Positions 7,536 through 17,292 of a DNA stretch of 55,080 nucleotides are shown here, piece after piece. The stretch is from CAZSMC01 sp964607755 (lineage in GTDB: Bacteria; Zhuqueibacterota; Zhuqueibacteria; Residuimicrobiales; Krinioviventaceae): NCBI GenBank assembly GCA_964607755.1, contig CAZSMC010000029.1:1-55080 (forward strand). The letters run 5' to 3'. Below the pieces are notes generated by a model. It did no database searches. It was not told the origin of the DNA and saw nothing but the letters and a program-made list of their open reading frames with translations. Within the stretch, counting starts at the first letter, position 1, and each line of letters begins with the position of its first letter. Both the position numbers and the translations under genes were made by a program.

Positions 7536-9020
7536 ATGATTGAATACTCCCAATACGATAGTCCAATGTCACCGCAGAGTTTTATGGGCGTACTTTACCG
7601 GCGCCGTAAAATAATTATCACACTTTTTTTGTGCATTGTGGTGACCGTTGTTGGTTTTACTTATGTCCTGCCGCCAATTTATGAATCCTCAGCCAAACTT
7701 ATAGTGAATTATCAGAGTGATCAGGAAAAAGATTATCTATTAGGCGCACACTCAAATGACGACAATATCATCTACAATCGCCTGGGCTCGGAAGTGGTGA
7801 TTTTAAAAAGCGGTCAGGTTCTTAAACCCGTCATTGCCAACCTCGGATTGGACGTGATTCGAAATAAAAAGAATGCAGATATCTCTGCAGAACGCCTGAA
7901 CAGTGAAATACTTGAGCATCTTCGGCAGAATCTGGTGGTCGAACGTGAAAAAGATACCAACATTTTAAATATATCCTTTTCGCATCAAAATCCAAACACC
8001 GCCGCACAAATTACCAAAGCGGTTGTTTCAGAGTACATGAATCAGCGACCAAAATTGGCCAAAGATGATCGTGCGTTTGCCTTTTTTGATGATCAGATCA
8101 AAAAAATTAAAAAACGCATCAATGCTATTGAATCTAACAGTTGGCAGTTCAAAAAATCCGAACAAGTTCTTGTGCCGGATAAACAATCCGAGATTCTTTT
8201 TTCGCAACTCGCAGATTACGATAAAGAACTGACGCGAATACGCGCTAAACGCATCTCCAAAGAAGCCCGACTCAAGGTCATCATGCAACAGAGCGAGAAC
8301 GGTGAACAGATTTCATTGCCCAACACAGAAGCCAGCGAGAGTCTCAGCAAGATGGATTACCTCAATGAACTGCGAAAAACACTGCTTCAGCTTCAGCTCA
8401 AAAAGAGTTCGATGGCAAAACGGTATACCGGAAAGCATCCCGAGATGCAGGTGGTGACACAAGATATTCAGGAAACAAAAGCCGAAATAAACGCCGAGAT
8501 TTCAAAAATTATCCAGTCAGAAAAAACAGGTATCGAAGCCCTTCGGTCGGCTGAAATAGAAATGACAGACCGCATGAAAAGAGTTGCCAACTCGGTTGCT
8601 GACCTGTCGCGCCAGGAATACGAGTTAGGAATGCTGACTATTGGCATCGATGACTTGAAAGAAGTGTACTCTATGCTGATTCGTCAGCGTGAACAAGCCC
8701 GTATCGCTGCCAGCAAAAGAGAACACATGGTTCAGGTCCGGGTGCTGGAACCAGCCACAGTTCCTTACCTACCCTCCTGGCCGAACAAACCGCTGCTTGC
8801 TGCCCTTGCGGTTGTTCTGGGCGTTATTGTTTCTCTTGGCGTTGGATTTTTTGTGGAATATTTTGATCACTCGGTTAACACCGTCGAAGATGCACAAAAT
8901 TGTTTGGGGCTGCCCATTTTGGCGGCTATTTCAGACGCTGATTCCAGGTTGCTTGTCCGACCAATGCCCCGACAAATTATGATATCTCGAGAATATTCGC
9001 AAACTCAACAAGTCAAATAA
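7536..9020 (+). CDS. Wzz/GumC-type polysaccharide chain-length determinant
   Basis: A 494-residue inner-membrane protein with two transmembrane segments (about 27-50 and 425-447) flanking a long periplasmic coiled-coil region. The Wzz domain starts near the N-terminus (SFMGVLYRRRKII) and the GNVR-like segment before the second membrane helix contains the expected Pro-rich P.LPSWPNKP. There is no fused C-terminal kinase domain; the ATPase-like partner is encoded separately at 10396. The protein likely bridges the inner-membrane polymerase and the Wza-like exporter. Confidence 0.92.
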   Translation: MIEYSQYDSPMSPQSFMGVLYRRRKIIITLFLCIVVTVVGFTYVLPPIYESSAKLIVNYQSDQEKDYLLGAHSNDDNIIYNRLGSEVVILKSGQVLKPVIANLGLDVIRNKKNADISAERLNSEILEHLRQNLVVEREKDTNILNISFSHQNPNTAAQITKAVVSEYMNQRPKLAKDDRAFAFFDDQIKKIKKRINAIESNSWQFKKSEQVLVPDKQSEILFSQLADYDKELTRIRAKRISKEARLKVIMQQSENGEQISLPNTEASESLSKMDYLNELRKTLLQLQLKKSSMAKRYTGKHPEMQVVTQDIQETKAEINAEISKIIQSEKTGIEALRSAEIEMTDRMKRVANSVADLSRQEYELGMLTIGIDDLKEVYSMLIRQREQARIAASKREHMVQVRVLEPATVPYLPSWPNKPLLAALAVVLGVIVSLGVGFFVEYFDHSVNTVEDAQNCLGLPILAAISDADSRLLVRPMPRQIMISREYSQTQQVK

Positions 9021-9048
9021 AAAGGGAAGAACTGAAAGGAGCAACAAA

Positions 9049-9288
9049 ATGCGAAATGTGCTAAAGATTAAAAGATGGGAGGCGGGAATCAAACAGTACG
9101 AACTGGCAATTCTTTTAGGTTGCAGCTCTACGTATTTGTCCATGGTTGAAAATGGACGAGTTGAACCAACGGAAAAATTTAAGAAAAAAGTAGCTGAAAT
9201 ATTTAATGAGAACACGGGCGATATTTTCGCCGAGAATAAAGATGTGGCTTCTATGGTACAGGAAAAAAAAGTAGCTGCCCTGGTGTAG
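9049..9288 (+). CDS. Small XRE-family helix-turn-helix protein
   Basis: A 79-residue protein with a helix-turn-helix of the Cro/CI type over about 5-60 (QYELAILLG, STYLSMVENGRVEP). A good ribosome binding site, AAGGAG, precedes the ATG. It sits 28 bp after the Wzz-type gene and 18 bp before the ATPase gene, inside the polysaccharide block, so a role in local autoregulation is an inference. No second domain is present. Confidence 0.85.
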   Translation: MRNVLKIKRWEAGIKQYELAILLGCSSTYLSMVENGRVEPTEKFKKKVAEIFNENTGDIFAENKDVASMVQEKKVAALV

Positions 9289-9306
9289 TGCCAATGGAGA
9301 TAGACC

Positions 9307-10380
9307 ATGTATCTGAAAAATTTTCATCTTGAAAAAGAACCCTTTGCATCCACCCCGGATCCGCAGTTTCTTTACCGCAGTCCGATTCACCAGGAAGCTC
9401 TGGAGCGTTTGACGGCTGCTGTGACGATGAGACGAGGCGTGAATGCGATTACCGCTGAACCGGGACTCGGCAAGACAACCCTCATCAGAACGTTGCTAGA
9501 AGAGTTTCAAGATAATATCCATTTTGCCTGGTTATTTAACACAACTTTGAGTTCGATTGATTTATTGAAATATATTTGCCGTGATTTTGGCTTTAGCCCA
9601 ACCGGCAAAGACAAAAGTGATGTGCTGATGGAATTATATACGTTTCTTATCCGGGAATATAAAAAAGATAAAAATTGCCTGATTATTATCGATGAAGCTC
9701 AGAATTTGCAACCCTCTGTTTTGGAGGAAATTCGTTTACTCTCTAATTTAGAGACAGCGAACAGCAAGCTGGTGCAAATTATCCTTTCCGGTCAACCTCA
9801 ACTCGATGAGTATCTTGATCTGCCCAAATTGGTTCAGTTGAAGCAACGTATCAGTCAAAAAGCCACGCTGGCACGACTGGATGCGGAAGAATCGGAAAAG
9901 TATATTCAGCACCGCCTGGCCATCGCTGGCGGCGATGGGTCTATTTTTACAGATGCGGCTTTGAGTTCGATTCATGAAATCGCCGACGGCATTCCCCGGC
10001 TTCTTAATCAGGTCTGTGAAAACGCCATGATGTTGGCAGCAAAGCGGGAAATGACTGAAATCGATGCTGTGCTTATTCGCGAACTGGTCGAGCGCGAACT
10101 TGTGATTCAGGCTCATATTCCGGAAGATTTTAACGAATCCGTTGAATGTTTTGAACAGAATGAAGAGCCAGAACCTTGTGTTGAATCCCAACCGGATTCG
10201 GAAACAACTTTTGACGAGCTACAGACTAAAGAGAAGGTGCAAAGCGAAACACCGTTTCAAGAGAAACAATCTCCTGAAAAGTATGTACCGGCCGGAAAAG
10301 CTGAGAATAAAGCTGTTCCTGAAAAACATGCTGGCATGTTTGGATTTATCGACGTCGGTGAACTAATTAGCGTGCTGTAA
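9307..10380 (+). CDS. ExeA-like AAA ATPase of polysaccharide locus
   Basis: The opening MYLKNFHLEKEPF and TPDPQFLY are typical of the ExeA/GspA-like ATPases found next to exosortase-type polysaccharide genes. Walker A is AEPGLGKTT (about residues 53-61) and Walker B is LIIIDEAQNL, with a sensor segment ILSGQPQL. The C-terminal 80 residues are rich in Glu, Gln, Lys and Pro and look disordered. It lacks the peptidoglycan-binding domain of ExeA. It may energise or position the export machine at the inner membrane; that role is inferred from the family and neighbours. Confidence 0.9.
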   Translation: MYLKNFHLEKEPFASTPDPQFLYRSPIHQEALERLTAAVTMRRGVNAITAEPGLGKTTLIRTLLEEFQDNIHFAWLFNTTLSSIDLLKYICRDFGFSPTGKDKSDVLMELYTFLIREYKKDKNCLIIIDEAQNLQPSVLEEIRLLSNLETANSKLVQIILSGQPQLDEYLDLPKLVQLKQRISQKATLARLDAEESEKYIQHRLAIAGGDGSIFTDAALSSIHEIADGIPRLLNQVCENAMMLAAKREMTEIDAVLIRELVERELVIQAHIPEDFNESVECFEQNEEPEPCVESQPDSETTFDELQTKEKVQSETPFQEKQSPEKYVPAGKAENKAVPEKHAGMFGFIDVGELISVL

Positions 10381-10395
10381 GAGCTGGAGGAATGA

Positions 10396-11328
10396 ATGAG
10401 TGTGGTTCATGAAATGTTAAAAGAGGCTGAACAGGAAAGAATCATTATGCCTCGCCGTCCAAAGCAGGACGAACGAAAAGGCATTTTTGTCTTTGACCTG
10501 CCGCGTGAGTTGCTGAATGATTTTTATGATCTGAAAGAATATGTCCGGATTTCCACTCTCCGGGATGATGTGCGGGTGCTGTCGATTGCCAATTCCTTGA
10601 ATGGCGAGGGATCATCAACAATTGCTACATATTTGTCTTTTTTGATGGGCGGCGGTTTGATAAAGCGGGCCGAAGATGCGATCCAAAAACCAGATGATGA
10701 CCAGCCTAATTCTGGTAAAAACCAACCTGGCGAAAACCTGTTTAATATGTCTGCTGAAAAATCCGATAACTATGCGGAAAAACAGAATGATCAACAGAAT
10801 GTTTTCCTGGACTGGCAAGATGATGTTGAATCTGTTGATGAATATGAAAATGCGCGGGAAGATGTGCTTCTCGTCGACGGCAACATGCATCAGCCTCATT
10901 TGCACCGGTTTTTTGGCGTTCAGCCGGATAACGGATTAGCTGAAGTTATTGAGAATGGCCTGGATTGGCGGGAGGTCATGTTGTCGATCCGCGACAGCAA
11001 TCTGCGATTTATCACAGCCGGATCAGCTCAAATGAATCCGACAGAGTTGATCGGCAGTGACCAGTTTCAACAGCTCGTGATGGAGTGGAAGAATTATTTT
11101 CGTTACGTCATTTTTGACTCGCCGGCTGTGCTGACACACGCCGATGCCCTCAGTATGGCTGCCATTGTTGATGGAGTGGTCCTGGTCGTTCGTGCCGGTC
11201 ATACCCGGTGGGATATTGCCCAGAATGCCAAGCGAAAATTAACCACCGCTCGCGCCAACTTGTTGGGCGTTACCTTGAATCGGCGAAAAATGAGTATCCC
11301 AGATGGTTTATATAGAAAATTAGTTTAA
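10396..11328 (+). CDS. CpsD/BY-kinase-like P-loop protein with degenerate Walker A
   Basis: The fold and position match the cytoplasmic tyrosine autokinase partner of Wzz proteins (CpsD/CapB family). However, the P-loop reads GEGSST (residues 70-75) where the family has GEGKST, so the catalytic Lys is Ser. The Walker A' segment reads VLLVDGNMHQP rather than the usual DAD. Walker B (YVIFDSPAV) is kept. An acidic, low-complexity insert of about 65 residues sits between Walker A and A'. No C-terminal tyrosine cluster is present. It is probably a pseudokinase or scaffold. Confidence 0.85.
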   Translation: MSVVHEMLKEAEQERIIMPRRPKQDERKGIFVFDLPRELLNDFYDLKEYVRISTLRDDVRVLSIANSLNGEGSSTIATYLSFLMGGGLIKRAEDAIQKPDDDQPNSGKNQPGENLFNMSAEKSDNYAEKQNDQQNVFLDWQDDVESVDEYENAREDVLLVDGNMHQPHLHRFFGVQPDNGLAEVIENGLDWREVMLSIRDSNLRFITAGSAQMNPTELIGSDQFQQLVMEWKNYFRYVIFDSPAVLTHADALSMAAIVDGVVLVVRAGHTRWDIAQNAKRKLTTARANLLGVTLNRRKMSIPDGLYRKLV

Positions 11329-11340
11329 TTCAGGTTCATT

Positions 11341-12828
11341 ATGTTAGCGACGGCACAAAAATATAATTATTCCAACAGTCTTAAACTTATGATCGTGCTC
11401 AGCGCGTTGTTGGTTACCTGTGCAGCAATCTGGGCGGTGTGGTCGCTGGATATGAAATGGACGATTTTTACCTTAATGGGACTTGCCTTCCCGTTTGTGA
11501 TCGTCCTGATTCCCGACGCACGCCGGTTTATTCTCGGCGTGCTCATGTTTGTTATTCCGTTGAATGCAGATAGAAATTTGATGATGCACCCAAGTCCAGG
11601 TGGCGCTGATGCTTATACAATCGGTTTGACAGATGTGTTACTGTTCATCTTGCTGTCCATCACCATAGTGCGATTGGCGCAATCTAAAAAAGCCGGTGAA
11701 ATCGAATTGTTTCCGGCGATTCTTGTTCCATCCCTTGCCATGCTGGCCTTTTTCTTTTTGTCATTAGTTGCAGCTAAAGATTTGATGTGGAGCAGTTTCG
11801 ATATTATTAATTTTTGTAAAGCTATCATCTTTTTCGTGGTTCTGGGTAATAATATCAGAAATGAAAAAGATTTGTCCATTGTGCTTGGCGCTGCTCTGGC
11901 AGGACTTTTTGTGCAAAGCATGATTATAGGATGGCAAAGTCTGAGTCCGGAAGCTTCGTTCGTTCTGCAGAAATTTGGCCTGGGTGCACCCGCAGAACTG
12001 CAGCATTTTGAGATGCAGGCTTCCGATCTCTCCCGTCCGGGCGGAACTATCGGGCACTGCAATCACTTTGCCCGCTATGTGGGACTCCTGGTACCAGTAG
12101 CTATTATCCTCGCACTTGTTCAACGAAAACAAATGTCACTTTTTTTAACCGTTATTGCTGTTGCTGCTTCCGCAGCTCTGGTGAATACACTGACCAGAAG
12201 CTCATGGATCGGTCTGGTTCTCAGCTTGATAGTCATGCTCCCGGCCATGCTCCGTTTCTGGCATATCAGTTTTCGGGTGTTAGGCAAGCTGGCTGCAGCC
12301 GGTGTGATTTTTCTTCTGCTCATGGCATTCTTTTTTCGGCCCATCTGGGGACGGATTGTTTCCGATGACAAGGGATCCGCAAACACGCGAATCACGACAG
12401 CAAAGGTTGCTCTGGAAATTATTCAAGATTATCCGATAACCGGTTGCGGAATTAACAACTATGGATCGATGATGGGGGACTATTGGAACGCGGAAGATTC
12501 ATTTACGCGTTACGCCGCTGTTCATAACACCTATTTGCTCTATGCCGCCGAAATTGGCGTGCTCGGCTTTGCCGTTTATATTTGGCTGCTGATTGCCTTT
12601 TTTCTTCGCATACGCCGGGCAATGCATTCGCTCAAGCCGTTCTTTTCAGCGGTTGCTATTGGGATTTGGGGAGGTTACGTCGCTTTTCTGGTCACGGCAT
12701 TAACGGATAAAAGTTACAAGGAGAACTTTACTCTCCTGCTGGTGCTGTGGGGGCTTATGGCGATTGTTGAAGCCATGAATCGAATGGATAATCGATATCG
12801 ATCCACAATTGCTGTTCAGCATAAATGA
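11341..12828 (+). CDS. O-antigen ligase / Wzy-like polymerase family membrane protein
   Basis: A 495-residue protein with about 11-12 membrane segments and a long loop in the second half. That loop, with GTIGHCNHFARY and later NNYGSMMGDYW...AVHNTYL, matches the Wzy_C/WaaL superfamily, including the conserved His region in HNTYLLYAAEIG. In this setting it would polymerise or ligate lipid-linked glycan on the periplasmic side. It is 12 bp downstream of the CpsD-like gene and 10 bp before the methyltransferase. Confidence 0.9.
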   Translation: MLATAQKYNYSNSLKLMIVLSALLVTCAAIWAVWSLDMKWTIFTLMGLAFPFVIVLIPDARRFILGVLMFVIPLNADRNLMMHPSPGGADAYTIGLTDVLLFILLSITIVRLAQSKKAGEIELFPAILVPSLAMLAFFFLSLVAAKDLMWSSFDIINFCKAIIFFVVLGNNIRNEKDLSIVLGAALAGLFVQSMIIGWQSLSPEASFVLQKFGLGAPAELQHFEMQASDLSRPGGTIGHCNHFARYVGLLVPVAIILALVQRKQMSLFLTVIAVAASAALVNTLTRSSWIGLVLSLIVMLPAMLRFWHISFRVLGKLAAAGVIFLLLMAFFFRPIWGRIVSDDKGSANTRITTAKVALEIIQDYPITGCGINNYGSMMGDYWNAEDSFTRYAAVHNTYLLYAAEIGVLGFAVYIWLLIAFFLRIRRAMHSLKPFFSAVAIGIWGGYVAFLVTALTDKSYKENFTLLLVLWGLMAIVEAMNRMDNRYRSTIAVQHK

Positions 12829-12838
12829 GGAAAGACAA

Positions 12839-13645
12839 ATGGGTTCAAAAGAGATATCACAGTTGTTTGGAAAAAATATTTGGTTGCGGAAAATCGGCTA
12901 TTTTCTTATCCGTTTAACCACTTTGCGTGAATGGTACTTGCACCGCGCAATGAAAAAGATTTTGCCCAACAAGGAGAAACCATTCCGCCTTTTGGATGCC
13001 GGCAGCGGAATGGGGCAACATGCGATAGCTATTGCCGAAAGCTACCGCAATGCACGTGTGACCGGCATTGAACTGGATAGCGAACAAGTTCAAGACTGCC
13101 AGGATTTTGCCCTGAAGATTGGCCTGGAAAATGTTCACTTTTACAAAGGCGATCTCACCACGTTTAATTATCGCGAGGAATTCGACGCTATTTTCTGTTC
13201 GAGTGTTCTGGAACACATCACCGACGATACCACTGTAATGCGAAAACTTTACAAAGGATTGCGGGAAAACGGCAGTCTTATTGTTTATGTGCCAACAAGT
13301 GAAAAGCGAGTTCTTGTCACATTAAAGCGTTCCATGGAACGGCAACTCAAAGAAAACAATGAAAAGTATCCCCACCAACATGTGCGTTATTATTCGGAAG
13401 AAGAGCTGGTGGAAAAGCTTGAAAAAACCGGCTTTGATATTTTAGACTCCACCATTACTTACGGTTCATTCGGACGATTAGCTTATGATATTGTCACGAC
13501 TGTGCAGTATAGTTCTTTTTTCCTGTATATTTTTCCATTTTATATGATGTTCATTCACCCGTTTGTTTTACTTCTCATGTGGGCAGATATTTATCGAAAA
13601 AATGAAAACGGCAACGGTTTGATGATTCTGGCGAGAAAAAAATGA
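12839..13645 (+). CDS. Class I SAM-dependent methyltransferase
   Basis: I chose the ATG at 12839 because GAGG lies at 12827-12830 just before it, rather than the overlapping ATG at 12809. The SAM-binding motif LLDAGSGMGQHAIAIA and the acidic post-I residue in GIELDS are present, followed by SSVLEHITDD. The C-terminal part has a hydrophobic stretch (FFLYIFPFYMMFIHPFVLLLMW), suggesting membrane attachment. It likely methylates a sugar or lipid-linked intermediate of the local glycan. Confidence 0.88.
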   Translation: MGSKEISQLFGKNIWLRKIGYFLIRLTTLREWYLHRAMKKILPNKEKPFRLLDAGSGMGQHAIAIAESYRNARVTGIELDSEQVQDCQDFALKIGLENVHFYKGDLTTFNYREEFDAIFCSSVLEHITDDTTVMRKLYKGLRENGSLIVYVPTSEKRVLVTLKRSMERQLKENNEKYPHQHVRYYSEEELVEKLEKTGFDILDSTITYGSFGRLAYDIVTTVQYSSFFLYIFPFYMMFIHPFVLLLMWADIYRKNENGNGLMILARKK

Positions 13646-13649
13646 CAGC

Positions 13650-15071
13650 ATGTTACGCTCTTTATTAAAAAATACAGCCGCCCGCACCGCAGCGGTGCTG
13701 ATTAATAGAGTGGGAGCCGCTATTTTTTGGCTGGTGGTGGCACGCGAGTTAGGAGCGAGCGCTCTGGGTGTTTTGGCGTTCGCGATTTCGTTATTTTCCT
13801 TTTTTTATACCCTCTCTACTTTGGGTTTGGGAGCTGTCGTGGTCCGTGAAGTAGCTCGACAACGAGCCGCGGCATCAGATTATTTTGGCCATGTACTGTT
13901 GTTAGGACTTTTGTCTTCGTTCGCAGCAGCGCTCTGTCTTTTTGTTACAGTATATATTGTGAATCCGGCAGCAGATACTGTTTTCGCTTCTATACTCGTT
14001 GCTGTCGCTATGTTCCCGGCCTCTGTTTTTTACTGGAGCAAATCCCTGTTGACGGCCGTCGAGAAAATGGAATATATTTCCATAGCGCAGACGCTTGAAA
14101 ATATTTTCAAGATAGTATTCGGAACCGGCGCGATTTGGCTGGGAGCGGACATCAGAACGGTGGTTATTATTTGGGTGGCAAGCAAGTTTCTTTTGGGTGG
14201 TACCGGATTTCTTTTCGCAGTGCGAACGGTTGCCTGGCCGAACTTTCAATGGAAATCCCATATCATCCGGCATTTGATCAGACTCGCGCCTTCATTTTCT
14301 CTCATTACGCTATTTAACAGTTTTTTCTGGTCTGTAACGGTGGTGCTGTTGACACATTATGCCGGTGAAAAGCAAGCCGGTCTTTTTAGCGCGGCTTATA
14401 AACTTGTCGACGTTTGTGTTGCCGTGGCACTGGCGTATGGCCAGGCAATTTTTCCCATCACCTCGCGGCATATTAAACACCAGGTGCAGAAAATTCAGGC
14501 ATTGTATTCCCATTCTTTGAAATATATTTCGCTGCTCACCCTGGCTGTAGCCGCAGGGACCAGCGTGCTCGCACCACAAATTATACGGTTTGTGTACGGC
14601 GAGGACATGCTCGGTGCAGAGCCGCTTTTACGTCTGCTCATCTGGATGATTGTGCCGTTTGCCCTTGTCCCCATGCTGGCGTCTTCTCTGGTTAGTCATG
14701 ATCTGCAAAACCGGGACTTGCGGGCAAACATCTTCGCTGCGATGAGTATCGTCGCATTCAATCTTGTTTTTATACCAGCTTACGGCGCATTCGGAGCAGC
14801 GATTTCCTTGCTGTTAGCGTGCGTTGTCTTTATGGGTGTTGAACTGTTTTTTGTCAATCGCAAGTTGTTCACGATTCCATTTCCTGTAGAACTAGTAAAA
14901 GTGATTCCCGGCCTTTTGTTAATGGCTATTGCACTTTATTACTGCCGCCATGTTCATATTATTTTGACCGTATGGATTGGCGCTCTTGTCTATGCCTTTT
15001 ATCTGTGGATTTCCGGCATTGTTAAAAAGCAAGATATTGTGATCATTAAAAATGTGAGAACCGCATCATGA
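13650..15071 (+). CDS. Oligosaccharide flippase, Wzx/MATE-like
   Basis: A 473-residue polytopic protein with about 12-14 membrane segments and the N-terminal pattern of the polysaccharide biosynthesis flippase family (LLKNTAARTAAVLINRVGAAIFWLVVARELGASALG). It would move lipid-linked repeat units across the inner membrane for the Wzy-like polymerase at 11341. Its stop codon overlaps the start of the next gene by 4 bp, so the two are probably translationally coupled. Confidence 0.93.
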   Translation: MLRSLLKNTAARTAAVLINRVGAAIFWLVVARELGASALGVLAFAISLFSFFYTLSTLGLGAVVVREVARQRAAASDYFGHVLLLGLLSSFAAALCLFVTVYIVNPAADTVFASILVAVAMFPASVFYWSKSLLTAVEKMEYISIAQTLENIFKIVFGTGAIWLGADIRTVVIIWVASKFLLGGTGFLFAVRTVAWPNFQWKSHIIRHLIRLAPSFSLITLFNSFFWSVTVVLLTHYAGEKQAGLFSAAYKLVDVCVAVALAYGQAIFPITSRHIKHQVQKIQALYSHSLKYISLLTLAVAAGTSVLAPQIIRFVYGEDMLGAEPLLRLLIWMIVPFALVPMLASSLVSHDLQNRDLRANIFAAMSIVAFNLVFIPAYGAFGAAISLLLACVVFMGVELFFVNRKLFTIPFPVELVKVIPGLLLMAIALYYCRHVHIILTVWIGALVYAFYLWISGIVKKQDIVIIKNVRTAS

Positions 15072-16030
15072 GATACGCATCTGCTTCTGTTAAATTATCT
15101 GTCATTATTCCGGCAAAAGATCGAAGCACAACGCTCATTCGTGTGCTCCGGGCACTGGAGCATCAATATTGCGATAAACAATTATTCGAAGTCATTGTAA
15201 TCGATGATAAATCCTCGGATGATACGTTTAACGTGCTGAAAGGATTTGCCGGGAAAACCCAATTAAATTTTCATTTTTTAAAAGGAGAAGGAACCACGCC
15301 CGGAGCGGCGCGCAATAAGGGGTTGCGTCATGCTTGCGGAGAATGGGTGCTGTTTTTGGATGCCGATACCATCCCTGATTCGTATGTCATCCGGCAGCAT
15401 TTGCATTTCCATCAAAAACTGGATGAATCTGTCTGTGTGATCGGATATGTGCACATGGATTCCCAGCTCGAAAATGTGCAACAAGCGCGCAGAAATGAAA
15501 CGCTGTTGACGTTTTCGCCGCATACCTGGCTGTCATGGCCGGATTTCCGGACGGCGAATTCATCCATGAGCCGCAAACGTTGTTTGGATGTGGGCGGTTT
15601 TGATGAAACGCTTGTTGCGGCCGAGGATACCGAGCTTTCCAGCCGGCTTGCCCGGCAGGGTATGTGTTTTTACTATGTAGATAGCATCCGGGTATGCCAC
15701 TATCATCCCATGGATGTTAAAGGTTATTTCAAAAAAGGCCAGCTTTATGGTCAGGCCGCAGCATTTTGGTATCGAAAATCACCGGACCTGCGGCCGCTTT
15801 TGGTGCAGCGTTACGGCGTTTTTGCCCGGGAAACACATTTCTATAAAAAGATCAAATACATCGCCCGATCTTTAGTGGTGAACAGATTGACTGTTCCTGC
15901 CATTGCTTTTTGGGGACAAAGAATCCGGCCTACATGGACCGAATTCTCGGACCGGTTGTACTGGTGTGTCTATCGCTACTGCACGCGCCGGGCCTTTCGT
16001 CAGTATATGACCAGGAACGCGAACGAATAA
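15068..16030 (+). CDS. Glycosyltransferase family 2
   Basis: A GT-A fold enzyme of 320 residues. It opens with LSVIIPAKDRSTTLIRVLRAL, has IDDKSSDDT, and the metal-binding DxD equivalent in LFLDADTIPD. The acceptor region has GGFDETLVAAEDTELSSRL, the ED motif of inverting transferases. No membrane segment is visible, so it is cytoplasmic or peripheral. ATG overlaps the flippase stop by 4 bp. Confidence 0.93.
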   Translation: MRYASASVKLSVIIPAKDRSTTLIRVLRALEHQYCDKQLFEVIVIDDKSSDDTFNVLKGFAGKTQLNFHFLKGEGTTPGAARNKGLRHACGEWVLFLDADTIPDSYVIRQHLHFHQKLDESVCVIGYVHMDSQLENVQQARRNETLLTFSPHTWLSWPDFRTANSSMSRKRCLDVGGFDETLVAAEDTELSSRLARQGMCFYYVDSIRVCHYHPMDVKGYFKKGQLYGQAAAFWYRKSPDLRPLLVQRYGVFARETHFYKKIKYIARSLVVNRLTVPAIAFWGQRIRPTWTEFSDRLYWCVYRYCTRRAFRQYMTRNANE

Positions 16031-16047
16031 ATCAGGAGACAGATGTT

Positions 16048-17292
16048 ATGCAAATTCTCATGACCAATTGGGTTTATCCGCCGGAATTTTCCGGAGCCGC
16101 CATCCAGTGTCACCGGCTATCAAAGGCCCTGCGGACTTTGGGGGTGAATGTCAGAGTGCTGACTGGCACCCATGAATCCGGGCTCGTGGGACAGGATTCG
16201 GTCGATGGTATTCCGGTATTCCGGATTTTGCGAGACCGTTCATCAGTCATGGGACAGGCAAAATACTGGTGGGAAATCGAAAAGTATTTTCGCAAGCACC
16301 GGAAAATTTTCGATATAGTGCACACGCACGGTTTTCATCCGCGAATTAACATGGCAGCCAAACGAACCGGATTGCCTGTTCTGCAGAAAATCACCGCTCA
16401 TCATCTGGATGACCCGTTAGCCGTTCGTCACCGCCCGCTTGGTAAATTCAAATATAAAATTTATGACAAGGCTGATGCGGTCATTCCCACCTCGAAATTA
16501 CTCGAAGAAGCCTGCCAGGCCAGTCCGTTGCCGCAAAATCGAATTATCCGCATTCCGAATGGCGTGGATATTGATGTTTTTCATCCGGTCCCAAAACAGG
16601 AGAAATTGAGACTGTGCGAAAAGTTCCATACGCCAAAAGAAAAGGTCGTATTGCTGGCTGTCGGCAGTGTTAGCTATCGCAAAGGACTGGATATGCTTGT
16701 TCATGCCATCTATGAACTAGATGACAAACTTAAGGACAGGATACGCTTGTGGATCGTCGGTCCGACCCATAACCAGAATAATTACGGCAAGAGCGATCCG
16801 ACATTTAATGAGTTTACCGACAGTATCCGGTCATTGATTGGCCAGCTTTCACTCGAGCATGTTGTCCAGTTTAAAGGACGGCAAAACAATATCCAGGAGT
16901 ACATGCAGGCCGCAGATGTATTTGTCCATCCCAGCCGCAACGAAGGCCAGCCGAATTCTATTCTGGAAGCCATGGCATGCGGACTGCCGGCGGTGGCGAA
17001 TATGCTGCCAGGTATCACTGACGAGATCATCCAGACCGGCCGCTTTGGGTATCTGGTGAATTGTGAGGAGACGCAAACCTTTGCCGCAGCGCTGCGTGTG
17101 TTGATCAAAAATGCTTCATTACGTGAACGTCTGGGACAGCAAGCCAGAACTCATATCCTGCGACATTATGATATTAATAAAATTGCCCAGCGCTATATCT
17201 CTGTTTATTCCGGTATCTTTCACAAAGATGCCTTTGAAAAAGTCAAGTCACGTTCCCCTATCTGGAAACAGATGTTGTCATGGAAACAGTAA
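16048..17292 (+). CDS. Glycosyltransferase family 4 (GT-B)
   Basis: I chose the ATG at 16048, with AGGAG at 16034-16038 upstream, since the frame before it overlaps the previous gene and does not look like protein. The protein begins MQILMTNWVYPPEFSGAA, typical of GT4 enzymes, and the donor-site motif is HPSRNEGQPNSILEAMACGLPAV, with the EX7E spacing. It transfers a sugar from a nucleotide-activated donor in the cytoplasm. Its end overlaps the next gene by 13 bp. Confidence 0.92.
   Translation: MQILMTNWVYPPEFSGAAIQCHRLSKALRTLGVNVRVLTGTHESGLVGQDSVDGIPVFRILRDRSSVMGQAKYWWEIEKYFRKHRKIFDIVHTHGFHPRINMAAKRTGLPVLQKITAHHLDDPLAVRHRPLGKFKYKIYDKADAVIPTSKLLEEACQASPLPQNRIIRIPNGVDIDVFHPVPKQEKLRLCEKFHTPKEKVVLLAVGSVSYRKGLDMLVHAIYELDDKLKDRIRLWIVGPTHNQNNYGKSDPTFNEFTDSIRSLIGQLSLEHVVQFKGRQNNIQEYMQAADVFVHPSRNEGQPNSILEAMACGLPAVANMLPGITDEIIQTGRFGYLVNCEETQTFAAALRVLIKNASLRERLGQQARTHILRHYDINKIAQRYISVYSGIFHKDAFEKVKSRSPIWKQMLSWKQ

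Noticed and set aside
15910..16047. N-terminal extension of the GT4 glycosyltransferase
   Set aside because: It overlaps the GT2 gene in another frame, does not look like protein, and a good ribosome binding site marks the ATG at 16048.
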